DNA of 64,000 bases from Rhopalosiphum padi (taxonomy: Eukaryota > Arthropoda > Insecta > Hemiptera > Aphididae), in assembly GCF_020882245.1 (NCBI RefSeq), contig NC_083600.1, positions 4,898,001-4,962,000 of the forward strand, in the 5' to 3' direction. Position numbers and translations under genes: made by a program. Shown piece by piece: positions 27,301-39,060 of the stretch. Position 1 is the stretch's first letter; each line of letters begins with the position of its first letter. The notes below the pieces were generated by a model. The model was given only the letters and a program-made list of their open reading frames with translations, made no database searches and had not been told where the DNA came from.

Positions 27301-29317
27301 CACGAACATATTTCAATAATAAATAGTTTCCAAAGGTCAAATACCAAAACCATAATTGTTTCACGCTTTTCACGCGTAGGGTCAGCATTACGGAGGCATA
27401 CGGAATTTTTTTGTATTAGGAGTGCGCATGTTTCAAAAAGAAAAACATGTATATATATTTATATACTCAGTATATTAAATTCGCCGAAAAATAAAATACA
27501 CAGACATTACTATATTAATTATATATACCATTGATGATTTATAATTTATAATTTTTTATACTTTGTTATCCAATTATAATATAGAATATTATACATATCT
27601 ATTTATATATACTGAGTATATATTTTTTAAAAACCACAATTCTCTTAAATACACAATAATTTGTCGAAACAATAAAATCAGCTGATATACAAATGAAAAA
27701 CTATGTACATACTTAGGGGTTGTTATATTATAATTATTGAACTTATTAAGTACAATCATTAATCATGTAGGTATATCTTTGTTAATGGTTAAAACTGTAG
27801 AAGTTTATTATTTAAGAATTAATAAATGAATTTGATATTATATACATGTATTTTCCAAAATATTATAAAATTAAAATTCATTATACTCTGTTTGGCGAGA
27901 GAACACGCCAATTCGGCCCATCCGCACGTAACACTCTGCCATAGTTATTAAGTATTGATTACAGATTGACGTTTGTGGATGGTATGTTTTCTCACTGCAT
28001 CGAGCATAGTTATATTATATTTTATTTCTAATTTTAATTAATGCAGTTAAAAATTGTGATATTTTCGTAAGACCACTCATAATATTGATTTAAACACTAT
28101 AAAATAAATATTCTGTATTTACGTTATACTACGTTACATAAATATATTTTATAGTTCATACTGCAGTTCATAAGATATTATAAATTCTAAGATGAATTAC
28201 TGAAGTTTTGCACAACTGTAATATACAATGTAGATTATACTAGAACTCTGAAATGCCTATAATATAACTATATATAATATTAATTGCGGTCCAAGTCACT
28301 TTTGCCACTACTACCACCAATATCGCCCCTTATTTTATTGGGGTATCAGCTGATATCCCTGTATCTCTTCGTGCGCGCCACTGGAGGTGAGGGGTAAACG
28401 GTTATTGTCACCCGCTGCTTCATTTTTATACAATAATATATATAGTACGGAGATTTCTGGAGTTGTATTAATATGTAAATTATGAGATATATGTTATTTT
28501 TCCAAAGTTAAAATAATAACTGCGTATTTGTTACACCCTCTCGAGCAAACCACGTCAACCCTCGTGTGTCTACCCCAGCGATTTACAAAAATAATTGCGG
28601 TTGTACGGGGCAGCGTTTGCCCTTTATCGCCGTGCATATTATACGCGACCAAAAATTCGCATGACTTGTTTTTAAAATCCTCGAGCGTTACTCTTTTATT
28701 ATTATTATGTTTAGCCGCACGTTTAACGTATGTCACTGAAATAATATGCGATGCACAGAATGACCGTGACGTTACTGTTCCCAAGGATACTTAATCCTAT
28801 TCGTCATGACATTTTCCGATTGTCTCTATGCTACATTTTGGACGAAATCAATAATGAACTATTCGTCTTCAAACGTATAATAGATCCGATATCTTAATTT
28901 TTATGACAATTATTACTAAGGTATTTGTATTCAACAATACTAATAAGCAGATTCCTGAAACGATTACTCACTTTATTTTTGACTTGACAATAAATGTAAA
29001 AAGTATGATTTTTTAAATTAAGTTTAATCGTATGTAACTACACAGGTATGTGTACGGAGATGAGTGATGACTAGTTCAAACTAAAATAAATATTTCTTTT
29101 TGAATATAATAGTCATATTTCTACAGTGCTTGTGGGAAATATTTTTTAATGTATTTATTGATGGTAAGCAGAGTTTGGATTTTTTATATCGATCTAATAC
29201 GAAGTCATATTAGCTTTATATCCGATTTATACTACGGATAATAAAATTTACGACATTTTATTAAGCTTTTATTACTTTTTTTAGCTGTTTTTATTTAAGC
29301 ATTATTTGGATTATTTT
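27301..29317. other. Spacer with one protein-like minus-strand frame
   Basis: Mostly AT-rich. A GC-richer patch lies at 28,285-28,425 and includes the 12-bp palindrome TATCAGCTGATA (28344-28355, with an E-box CAGCTG core). The only frame of some interest is on the minus strand at 28494-28784 and is listed separately. Confidence 0.55.
28494..28784 (-). other. Protein-like open frame, no recognised family
   Basis: This 96-codon minus-strand frame opens at a TTG, not ATG. It includes VTLEDFKNKSCEFLVAYNMH and later RTTAIIFVNRWGRHTRVDVV. Codons are GC-richer than the surroundings and the composition is balanced, but the run HNNNK comes from an ATT microsatellite, and an 88-codon frame exists on the opposite strand (28528-28794). 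I do not recognise a domain. It could be an exon fragment, a dead transposon piece or chance. In-frame stops lie directly upstream. Confidence 0.15.
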
Positions 29318-30135
29318 AGATTCTGAGCGGAGCGATGAATGTATTGATATTACAATGATGTTTTTCTTTGTGTGTCTGTGTACACGATAAGTCAAAATTA
29401 AAAATAATCAAAGTATTTATATAATCAGGAAAAACAAACAAAAAATTAAGGAAAAACTGGGTCAAAATTCTTGAAAATTTAATACTTGATTCTATATTCC
29501 ACATAAATTATTCTTATTACTGTAGTATAAAAATATTAAAACTATTTACCCACAATATTTTTTTATACGCGTTTGAAATTATAATTTTGACAAAATTGCA
29601 AAAAATTGCAAACTATTTTGTATAGTTAGAAATATATAAAAACTTTTAGTTTTATAGATAAGTTTTGAAAATTTAATATGGTTTTTCATAAGTATAGTTA
29701 AAACAGGAATCATAAAAACTAAAAGCTAAATAATTATTTTTATAAGTTTTTTATGTTAAAATTCGATGAAATGACGAAATTACTTATTTAAACGATAGAT
29801 GACGTTGTTAAAGATAAAAATATAAAATTTTGAGTAATATAAATGTTTATATCATGGTATAAATGTATATTATTATAATAATTAAATACTACATTAACTA
29901 AAAAAAATTGTATTGACCTACCTTAATATTGTTCTGTGGTATAATACAAAAGTAAAATAAATGTCTTTAATATAGCTATATAAAAAAAAAAAAATAAAAA
30001 TATTACGAAATATACTAAATGATTTTACAGACTGATAGACCTTTTCCACTTAGAATCATTTTACATAGACAATGATATTATATTATTGAAGTCAAATTTA
30101 ACACACCCATAATAGTGACCCACTCAACGCCTAAT
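29318..30135. mobile_element. Dispersed aphid repeat, copy B, with inverted-repeat-like ends
   Basis: The left part begins GATTCTGAGCGGAGCGATGA and ATGTATTGATATTACAATGA at 29320, followed by TCTGTGTACACGATAAGTC. Near 30,040-30,060 the sequence CCTTTTCCACTTAGAATC is the reverse complement of GATTCTAAGTGGAAAAGG. That resembles the left end with transitions (GATTCT[A/G]AG[C/T]GGA), so the two form imperfect inverted ends about 730 bp apart. Immediately right, AATTTAACACACCCATAATA and GTGACCCACTCAACGCCTA match copies A (23.8 kb) and C (59.1 kb). No transposase frame remains: frames here are short and A/T-biased. I recognise this as an abundant aphid repeat texture but cannot name the superfamily. 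Confidence 0.7.
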
Positions 30136-32199
30136 TTACAGCAACCACTTTTATATCTTTTTAACGCTTAAGTTGCTGTTCTGTATTATTTTGTTTTTAA
30201 TATTTTTTTTTACAAAAATGTGTTCAGCGCATATTTTAGATATTTATAAAAAATATATATATATATATATATATAGGTACATATAAATATAACTCAAACC
30301 AATCAAGCTAGAGTAGTGTTATTGGACACCCCCTTCCGTCATGTCATCCAGTTTTCATACATTACCAAAGAGCGTATTTACCTATAGGCTTATTGTAATA
30401 ATAATAATTTCCATCTAAAGGTCGGGTCACGGGAATTTATAATCATTTAATTACAATATGATAATATGGGTGAGCAAGTGACGCGGGCGCAGAATTAAAC
30501 CGATTCTGAACATTTGAACATTTTACATTATTATATTATTATTACATTGTATCATGCGTTAGATAATGCATTCATTGTTTAGTAAGTTATCGGTGAAGTG
30601 TTCGTTCACCATGTTTTCGCACGCAAAATGCAATAAGAACAGAAACCGCTTAATATTATATTATACTATTCTGGTGACTGACTCGGTAAAGCATAATAAC
30701 ATAAAACGCTAAATCGTATAATAATATACTATTATAATTTATAATGATATAATTCAAATATAATTCGCCTAAGCCTATCTATTAATCGCATAACAATAAT
30801 GTAAATAATAAGTACCTATATAAGTGGGTTTTCTTATAATTTATAATATTTCATATTATACATATAGGTACCTCAATTTTAAAAAAAAAACATTGACTCG
30901 AGGCTTTATAATAATATTATCTCGCAGAGTTGCAGATATTATAAAAAGATTAACTTGTTTTGTTGTAATTAATTATGATTAATTAAGTTGTATAAATTAA
31001 GTGTAGGTATACTATTATGTATAGGTAGTAATATTTTTTAATATTTTGTTTGTCGGAATTGTTCCTGGAAAAATATCTACTTGTTGTTTAAATAAAAACA
31101 GTTATAGGTTACTCGTTAGATGTTTTGGTATTTGATTTTCGTTCAATTTATGGCATATAAACAATTCCAATTTGGTCACAATACAAATTCGAATTCGATT
31201 TACGCGATAATAATTTATGGCTTTTGAGAACTCCGGTTTATGCTGTAGTGAGGTCGTATATACGTCAACCTGCCACCGGATGATATTCATTTAGGGTCTT
31301 AAAAATAAAACTACCCATATAAAGAGATAAATCGCGTAAAAAATCCTAACTCGTTTTTTCCGTCGCTCGAAAATAATAACACGAGTCGAACGCAATTTTA
31401 TTATCTCGTCAAAAATTACTAGTACATCAAGAGAAAATCACGAAAAAAGCTCGTCATACCTATATCTATGCATACAGCATAATACATGTAAAAAATATTT
31501 TATACCTATTATATTATTATTATAATAATATAAGTTGTCCGCCCACCTGCTATCAATAACCGGAACAAAATTCCGAAAAAAATAATAATAATAAAGTGAG
31601 TGTATGGAAAATAAAATAATAAAAAAAGCACGCCGACAGCATAAATTAAAAACAATCCACTTAGGGTCATTGAGCATACTTATTTTGGATATACAGAGTG
31701 ATTATTTTAACAAAAACCAAAATGCATTTCATTTCCACATTCCACAACAGAATTTAACAAGGAAATTAAATCGTTTATAACTGGTCCAGTCTGGAAGTTT
31801 ATTAGAAGTCATGAAATATTTGAAAGTTTTGTAAATTTCTTGTATATCAAAAAAACCGCATGTAAACTATATGTGCTGGATAGCATGTACAAATTAAATT
31901 CAATCAAAAATAATAATAATAGTAAACGTATTTACAATTAAGATAAATGGAGGCACAGGTGCCGCACGTCAATAAGATGAGTATCCTACAAAATGTTGAT
32001 ACACAGATCGACATTATAAACACTTACAGCTGGTCATAAGCCACGGCTAATTAACTAAATATACTCGCTCGAAACGTAATAAATCGTTATAATACGCATC
32101 AAAAGTCTATAAAACACCGGAAATAAAAATGTCGTTCTTCAAAGTGATATAGTAAAAACGTAGTCGCCTTGTAATTGATATAAGTTGTGTAGAAAAAAA
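30136..32199. other. AT-rich spacer, no supported gene
   Basis: AT run at 30253-30275. A plus-strand stretch open for 76 codons (31711-31938) has protein-like sequence, including KEIKSFITGPVWKFIRSHEI, but no initiating ATG, no upstream extension and no recognised domain. In AT-rich DNA of this length, open runs like this are expected by chance. CpG rises after about 32,000. Confidence 0.55.
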
Positions 32200-34474
32200 A
32201 AATTGTTTTTCAAAAACGTTTATGCATTTCGGAGATAGCACTCATCGCGTGGCATCCACACAGCGAGTCGATCGAAACAATCACTCCGTATGTCATAATA
32301 ATATTATACGGTTTTCCGTCCGTTCGTTTTCGTGCGAATGACGTGTATACCTACACGATGGGCGTGCGGGTACGCACTTATACGCGTATTTACGATCTTT
32401 AAGTAATTCCATCCGTCTGCGTGTGTTCGCGGAACGGCCGCACGAAGTACAATAGGTCGTGCGTGAAATGAGGATGGTGTATTTTTTTCTTCTTCCTCTG
32501 CGCATATAGATACTCGGGCGCCCGCAAAGAAGCCCCGTCGAAATGTAGAACATCCGAACTATACGGGTGAAATGTTATTCAGTGTACAATAATAATATAA
32601 TACACACACACACACACACGCGTATGTATTATATGGGAGCGTTGGGCCACGGAAGACCCACAACGGCCGGAGGTCGTGATCTGCGTCGCGGTTTCATTAC
32701 TTCCTAGGCGAGATTTTCAACTGCGGTCGACACCGCTCTCCGCGCGGTATATATATATATAAGATATAATATATATGTATATATACATAAGAGTTGCCCA
32801 TGTCGGTACGGAATACGCGTATATTATTTTATAAAGACGTCTACCTATAAAAAAAAAAAAAAACTAAATGTATGAGGACGTTTGAGAAGCCGCTTTTGGG
32901 GTATCGAGTTAATGCCGACGTTATAATATGTTATGAAATATTGTTGTGTGCGGTATTCTTGTATACGCTGTAACACGACAACGTTGATGTCGTTATTTTA
33001 AATATTTTATAATTCAATATAGAACGCGTATTACAATATATTATATTATATTATTTAAATTATCGTAAATTATAATAAGCAAAACGACGATTATCCGCGA
33101 CACGGACATCTGATATCGTACGCGTATTATAATAATATATATATTATTATTATTATTATAATGTTACTGGATCGCATAAATCACGTTTGATTTACGTCCC
33201 GATCGATGTAACCGTGTAACGTATAGTACATATACTGCGTATACTTTGGGTTTTATTGGTGCTGTCTTCGAGGTCGACGATAAAGGTGTTCTACAATAAA
33301 TACCATATATACATAGAAACATATATAAATGGGACACTGCCTGCGACTAATGGAAAGTTTATGTTATTACCTATTATATATGATACGTAATATTTGATAT
33401 TATTATAATATACGTACGTACGTATGCAGTCAGGTAGGTACCTATACATAATAATATAATATTAACGATACATCATACGCATACTATACAGAATAGTGTA
33501 TAACACAATATATAATATATCGAACAATAATTATCGTGCAGAAATATTCCATGGAACCTTAAAGGATCATAAAGATTTGAAACTGTCGTATATGAATGAT
33601 ATTCTTTGAAAGTCAAAGGACATTTTGTAAAAACGGCGTTTCAAAAGGTTTTACGAATTACTTACGGGGCACGTATATTGTATGTGTGTGGGTACGCGAT
33701 CACAATAACGGCTGTACAGTGAGATCTCGTGTACGGAATTCACGGGGAATGCGAAGGTATTCAGATTTCCGATACCTATACATATACATATTATGAGATT
33801 ATATATATATATATATGTATATATAGAGTACAACTACTGTGAAAATACAACACATTCAGTATTGTACAATATATACTGTATTATAGTATTTATGCCGAGT
33901 ATATTATTATACGTCGAGACGAGTGTGATCGATCGGTTAGTAAAAATAGCTGAATAGTAGTGAATTCAAGGCATAGGTATATCGGGTAGGTAATAAGTAC
34001 GCATTTTAACGTGAAACTATACTATATCATTTGTTAATAAAAAAAAATATACGCTTATATAACAAGGCCAAATTATCTTGTAGGTGAAAAAAAAAGGTAG
34101 AGAATAGATTCACTGTGAGTTAGACGTTCGAGTTGATGTGTTTAACACACACACACACATATCACATATATATATATATATATATATATTATTTATGTGG
34201 GATAATTGAGTGTCTACACGAGAATTACACCTATAACGATCAACTCGGCTAAGAGTTGGAAACCATTCGGCGTGCATTCGACACGCGGACTTTGGTGCGG
34301 GGAAATACACCTATATATATATATATATACGTATACACACACATATATAGTCTAGGTCGTGAATTCGGAATTCGAAACCAGGGTGTGGTTATGAATTGAA
34401 AAACCAATTAGGTTTAATGTAGCGTAAGCGTTTCATCGCGTAGTGCATATACTCTACACGCATGTGCCTGCAAG

Positions 34475-34483
34475 TATAAATAG
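34475..34483 (+). promoter_or_regulatory. TATA-box-like motif TATAAATAG
   Basis: TATAAATAG lies inside the CpG-containing block. No good initiator (TCAGT-like) stands 28-34 bp downstream and no ORF follows, so promoter activity is a weak guess. A second match, TATAAAAG, is at 34577-34584. Confidence 0.15.
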
Positions 34484-34624
34484 TGTGCTGCGTTTATTAC
34501 AATAATACAATGCGCAGCTGTTGGCCGCACACGTATCCGACCAAAGTGTCCATTTCGCCCGGACATTGAAGCGAAATATAAAAGTGATAAAATTGCTTTG
34601 CCTAACCTCGAACGCGGTCGCGGT

Positions 34625-34652
34625 CGCGCGCGCGTGTGTGTGTGTGTGTGTG
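34625..34652. repeat. Alternating (CG)5(TG)9 tract
   Basis: Five CG units run directly into nine TG units, giving 28 bp of strict pyrimidine-purine alternation. Such tracts are known to favour left-handed (Z) DNA under supercoiling. The open frame 34521-34835 crossing it is repeat-derived and starts at a non-ATG codon. Confidence 0.9.
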
Positions 34653-35177
34653 AAGAGTGCGTTAAATCTAAAGGGCGGTCACCGATTGGCGACTGAGGTG
34701 GTGCGAGAGTGTCACGGGGACGTCGTTACGAATGGAGAGGAGTTTTTTTTTTTTTGCCGTTGTTGTTCGTGGCTATATACGAGGGAAACAAACAGAAATG
34801 CATTTAGAGTCGGTCGCACAATAACACTGCAGTGAACCACGCCAGCCGCGGTACATCAAAAGGCGTATCGATTACAAAAACGAACGTGGACGCTGGACAA
34901 TGCGCCGAAAAACGCATTTCTGTATAGCGGCGAGTGGCGAACTATGAATATTATATACGATAAGATTGCACATATACAGAGCGCACACGTATTTATACGT
35001 ACATATTATATGTATACACACGCCGTTCGTGTATGACGCGAAGTGTCGTATATGGAGGTACGTGCAAATAAATCCGATCGAAATCTGACAGACCAAATTT
35101 CCGGGCAAAGTTTTGACGACCATGTCGAACAATTTAATTCACGCTCCCCTCTCCGCTCCGCACCGTTCGCCACTCGA

Positions 35178-35194
35178 TTTCTCTCTCTCTCTCC
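35178..35194. promoter_or_regulatory. CT tract (GAGA-type on minus strand) followed by CAG
   Basis: TTTCTCTCTCTCTCTCC is followed by GTCGTCAG at 35195-35202. On the minus strand it is a GAGA repeat of the sort bound by GAGA-factor-type proteins in insects. Read on the plus strand it also looks like a polypyrimidine tract plus splice acceptor. Neither role can be decided from the sequence. Confidence 0.25.
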
Positions 35195-35391
35195 GTCGTC
35201 AGCAGTTTTACAGTCCAATTTGTGGTCCCAACTTTTGACAGTCGCCATCGTCCTATATACTCTTCGACCCTCATCCGTGTCTACGCGGGGTGCGAAGTCT
35301 CCCGCTTAATGATCGCTCGTCCGCGGGCGGGTGTAGCCAGAACACGGGCGGATACGTACAAAACCCTTAAAATGTGCGTCCTACGTACGCG

Positions 35392-35395
<4 letters not shown>

Positions 35396-35449
<54 letters not shown>
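35396..35449. repeat. (CA)27 microsatellite
   Basis: A 54-bp uninterrupted CA run, the longest simple repeat in the window and likely polymorphic in length. Confidence 0.98.
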
Positions 35450-35450
<1 letters not shown>

Positions 35451-35560
35451 TCACCCCTAACAACGATAACCGCAGTGGTGGTGTGTATATATAGTTTCCC
35501 TGGGGCCACTGCCGCCATAGCCGTTTTCAAACGTCATACGCAGCGCACGTATTATGTAGG

Positions 35561-36401
35561 CCTCCGGCTGCAATAAATAATTATTCATTAAAACCATTGT
35601 AACCGCCGTCACTATCTGTACAAGTTGATCCTTTCAATAAGACTTTACACTCATTATTTCAAAAAGTCTTAACTCTTAGAAAATATGATGGTTTTTACAC
35701 AGATTGCAGATGTTATCACAAAACAGCAATATTTTTTTTTGTGCCCCTCTTATTCTCCCCAAATCCAGACGAAGAGGAGGAAAAAAAGGTGACAAATATT
35801 CAGTGATAATTCATTGGAGCTATTGCAGAACGCAAGGCGTAACCACTGTACCGCAGTATTAATACTGTAACGTGATGACGTGTGATATGACTATATTATA
35901 CAACTATTATAAGTACGTATTATTTTCCCAACTCCCAAGTTCCCGTTTATCGTCGCTACTCATCGCGATCATATAATATTCATCCGTTCTTTTAGAAAAC
36001 CTATAATGTTTTTAACTCGTACACAAAACGACGAACGATACAATTATTCGACATTAGGAGTATAATATATTTTAATCAGACTATTGAATACGCTTGATAC
36101 TTAAATTATATATTCTATTCTATGCGGTTTATGCGAATCGTTTGATCAAAAAATATATTCCTGTTAAATGTTAATCCTCTATTAAAATCTCAAAAGGAAT
36201 TATACTGTAAGGATCTACAAGGCTTAAGAGAACGAATTCATAGTCAAAGTAATACTCGTATTATATACGTGTAATAGTTATAAATAGAATTTAGTCAATG
36301 TTAATTTCAATAGTATTACAAAATAATTAATGTTAAATTTACAAACATTCATAGCTCATTAGTAATTTATTCAAGAAAATAAATATATTAAAAATTAAAA
36401 T
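35561..36401. other. Spacer, no gene seen
   Basis: CpG falls off after about 35,960 and the sequence becomes AT-rich. No open frame or repeat structure of note. Confidence 0.6.
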
Positions 36402-36804
36402 GACGCCACACCCGTATGCGTTGTTACAAATGTAAAATATATAGCAGATTTTCGCTGAGTAAATCCAATTTTGATTTTGTTTGCTTTAATATTAGAGTTA
36501 ATTGATCTATGATAAAACTGTGATCTATCGTTGGTTTTTTAAGCGAATTATGAGTATTTTTACGTTTTGATATTATCTTCTATGTTCATAACTCGCTTAA
36601 AATTAAAATAACGTAAAAAATCAACAGGAGATCACAGATAATGTTTTTATTTTAAGTTTGATTATAGGTTAATTCACTCTAGTCTCCAACATTAAAGCTA
36701 ACAACACACAATTGGTTCTACTTGACGCAAATTTGGTATGGTGTATGAGTGTATGACTGTACGTTTATAAGACGGCGAAAACATAATAGGCAGGCGTGGG
36801 CGTC
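36402..36804. mobile_element. Foldback (long inverted repeat) MITE-like element
   Basis: Two imperfect arms are visible. The left arm (about 36402-36553) contains GACGCCACACCC, CAGATTTTCGCTGAGTAAAT, CCAATTTTG, GCTTTAATATTAGAG, CTGTGATCTATCGTTG and TTTTAAGCGAATTATGA. The right arm (about 36586-36804), reverse-complemented, gives GACGCCCACGCC, CAAATTTGCGTCAAGTAGAA, CCAATTGTG, GCTTTAATGTTGGAG, CTGTGATCTCCTGTTG and TTTTAAGCGAGTTATGA in the same order. The innermost block CTGTGATCT is identical (36518-36526 and 36629-36637). The pieces resemble an abundant aphid repeat. There is no coding capacity, and the target duplication was not resolved. Confidence 0.75.
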
Positions 36805-37899
36805 TTCTTAACATTCATAATAATTATTAACCATACAATCCAATGGAACATGGAAACGATTGATATTAACTCAAAAGCAATATTCGAGAAGCATGCGTGA
36901 ATCGAATGACTAAACATAATGCAACTCGTCGTTCGCGTTATTTTCGAGATCAATTTTCTTTACGTGATGTGTTCCGGAAGTAATTTGAGCACTTACATTT
37001 ACGTACAGGTCTATTAGGATTACACATTTTTCTTCCCTAATTTCCGCATGGAAATACGTTTTTATGAGTTCGAAAAAGCAGGCTTGTTTTTTTTTGTTGC
37101 ATTCGGCCGCTGTGGCGGAAATTCGATGGAAATTTGTTTTCAACAATTTCATTCGCTACGTTTTGCACATTGCTGACGTTTTAAAAACAGTTTCAGACTT
37201 TTACGAGTCAAGCAGTTTTACGAGTGTATATATACTTCCCCGTTCTCTGGAAAACTTTTTAATTACATTTAACATAAAGAAGTATGGTCGCATATATCGT
37301 GTACGTGTATTATGCCTATATATATATATATATACGTAGCCACACATACTCTTATAACTGGGATCTGGTCGAAAAACAATGGCGCCACCGGCAGCACAAG
37401 GCACAAGGTTGTGGCGGATGTCATTTTTTTTTTCTGCGGTATTGTTCTATTTACCGATGCACATAACACGAGAGAGTACGAAACATTATAAGGTGTTTTT
37501 GTTTGAATGAAAAATGCATGCCCGAGGTATTCGTTTTAATGGGCATTTCACAGAACAGACCACGTAATACATATATATAGAACTATACGGGAGTTCTATT
37601 CTCTATAGAATAAATTAAAACGAAATATGATGAGCCCCATAGTCTGCACCTATGTCTCTAACATTATTGTAACCTTTGATAACGCGGCTGCGGCGGACAT
37701 CCGATTTTTGACTGTACCTATGTGCGCGATTATGTAATACCGAAAAGTGATATATCTTGCAGTATCCGTGACATCTAAAAAGCAATATCGATCGAGATGG
37801 TTTTGGGCAATATAATTAGCCGTAATTCGCAATAATTGTATTATTACGTATTATGCGCACACGAGCGTAAATAATTTAATAAATCGCATGTTTGTTAAT
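36805..37899. other. Mixed spacer, no supported gene
   Basis: Moderate CpG, with a TA run at 37317-37334. Several open frames of 60-91 codons lie on both strands between 36,910 and 37,470 and mutually overlap. The frame at 37064-37339 reads a cysteine/lysine-rich start but ends in TA-repeat translation. None matches a family I know. Confidence 0.5.
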
Positions 37900-39060
37900 A
37901 TTGTTATAATAATAAGCCTGCAATGTGCCTGTAAAACAACGATATATTTTAATATTTATTTATAAAATAACGATTTGATATACCTTTTAGATAAAAATAT
38001 ATATACTCACGATCGTCCTCTCGGTCGGACGACGCGAAAATGATTTCTGACGCTTTCCGTTGTTGTTGTTGTATGTTATCCGTATAATGTGGTAGTATTT
38101 TTACTATCGTCGTAAAACATTCAAACAAACAACAAACTCTTTGCGAAGACCTTTCTTATTGAACAAAATCAAATAAACCGTAAATCCAACAAACACACTC
38201 GCAGCGGACGATGGTCGGGAGCGGGACAGGAGGGAGGGGGTGGTTTTTGGTGTTGGCGAACTGCAGGTGAGTATAACCTCCCCCCGAAAGTATCAAATAA
38301 CTAAAGTTATTTACTCGAGTGTCAGGTCGTAACCGCCTTTGACTCTACTCGAAACGCCGGTGGACCGCGCGATCGTCGTGAGCGCCAAAAACGTGTATAT
38401 TTTCTTGCAAAGGAATCGCATATTATTATTATTATTATTATAAAGTATATACACCGCGTGGTCCGAGGACGTGAGGCGGCGTCGTGTGTGTATATTATGT
38501 GTACCTATACGCGACGACCGTCCGTGCGGACGGCTGACATTTCCGGTGGGCGTTGAACCCGACGAAAATGCATTGTGTGCTCGTTTGTAATTTCGTCGTG
38601 CTATTTAGTTTGCGATGTTTATTTACGAGAAGAATTCACTGAATACACACACACACACTCGCTCGCGCTTAAAAGTTGTCGACCGGACTTCCCCTCATAC
38701 CGAATATTATTCACATCGATGAGTTTCGTTGATTTCGAAAGTCTTTCTATAAATTCGTCGCCCTGTTTATCGTCTGACACGCTGCAGAGGCATCTGAATA
38801 TTGTTGTCGAAATGATAAAACAAAATACTATCTATTATCTGCAGCAGCGTTGCAAATATATACATTGCGCACATCACACGCAAACACGAGTCTCGGCAAC
38901 GATCGCTAAAATATGTCACGTGTTGATATCTGTATAGTTGTTTATTGCCAATATAGGTAATTATACTTTACACGAAACCCACGCGAATTAAAAAACCGTA
39001 AATATGCGAATATCTATGCGAACATCGGAACATAATATCAACGTGTTATACGCTACGCGT
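37900..39060. other. CpG-containing segment with exon-like signal
   Basis: CpG is dense at 38,010-38,060, 38,190-38,420, 38,455-38,570 and 38,690-38,770. The segment holds the candidate exon at 38211-38266, a TAT run at 38421-38441 and a 16-bp hairpin at 38518-38533. A 120-codon plus-strand frame (38575-38937) begins at GTG and includes a CA repeat. Its later part (LSINSSPCLSSDTLQRHLNI) looks somewhat protein-like, but no domain is recognised. Confidence 0.4.
38211..38266 (+). CDS. Candidate first coding exon (partial, speculative)
   Basis: An ATG with A at -3 and G at +4 (GACGATGG) opens 18 codons reading MVGSGTGGRGWFLVLANC, then two bases and CAG|GTGAGTAT, a full-consensus splice donor at 38266/38267. 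The short hydrophobic stretch WFLVLA could be the start of a signal peptide core, which would make this the N-terminus of a secreted or membrane protein. It sits in a CpG-containing segment, as a 5' exon might. No downstream exon could be connected, and the glycine-rich part derives from a GGGAGGGGG purine tract, so chance remains a serious alternative. Confidence 0.25.

Larger units (their letters stand above)
32200..35560. other. Long CpG-containing segment, candidate regulatory territory
   Basis: The largest CpG-containing block in the window, with especially dense CpG at 32,290-32,720, 34,500-34,720 and 35,130-35,360. It contains a CA run (32602-32619), CA and AT runs (34145-34159, 34166-34189), TATA-like motifs (34475, 34577), a CT tract (35178-35194) and a 54-bp CA run (35396-35449). 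Open frames on both strands overlap each other, mostly lack ATG, and are inflated by repeats. A promoter or enhancer-rich region is possible but not demonstrated. Confidence 0.45.

Noticed and set aside
31711..31938. 76-codon open plus-strand stretch with protein-like sequence
   Set aside because: There is no initiating ATG, no extension across stops and no recognised domain. Open runs of this size are expected by chance in a window this long.
35222..35494. Frames with poly-TH or poly-CV translation
   Set aside because: These are direct translations of the 54-bp CA repeat.
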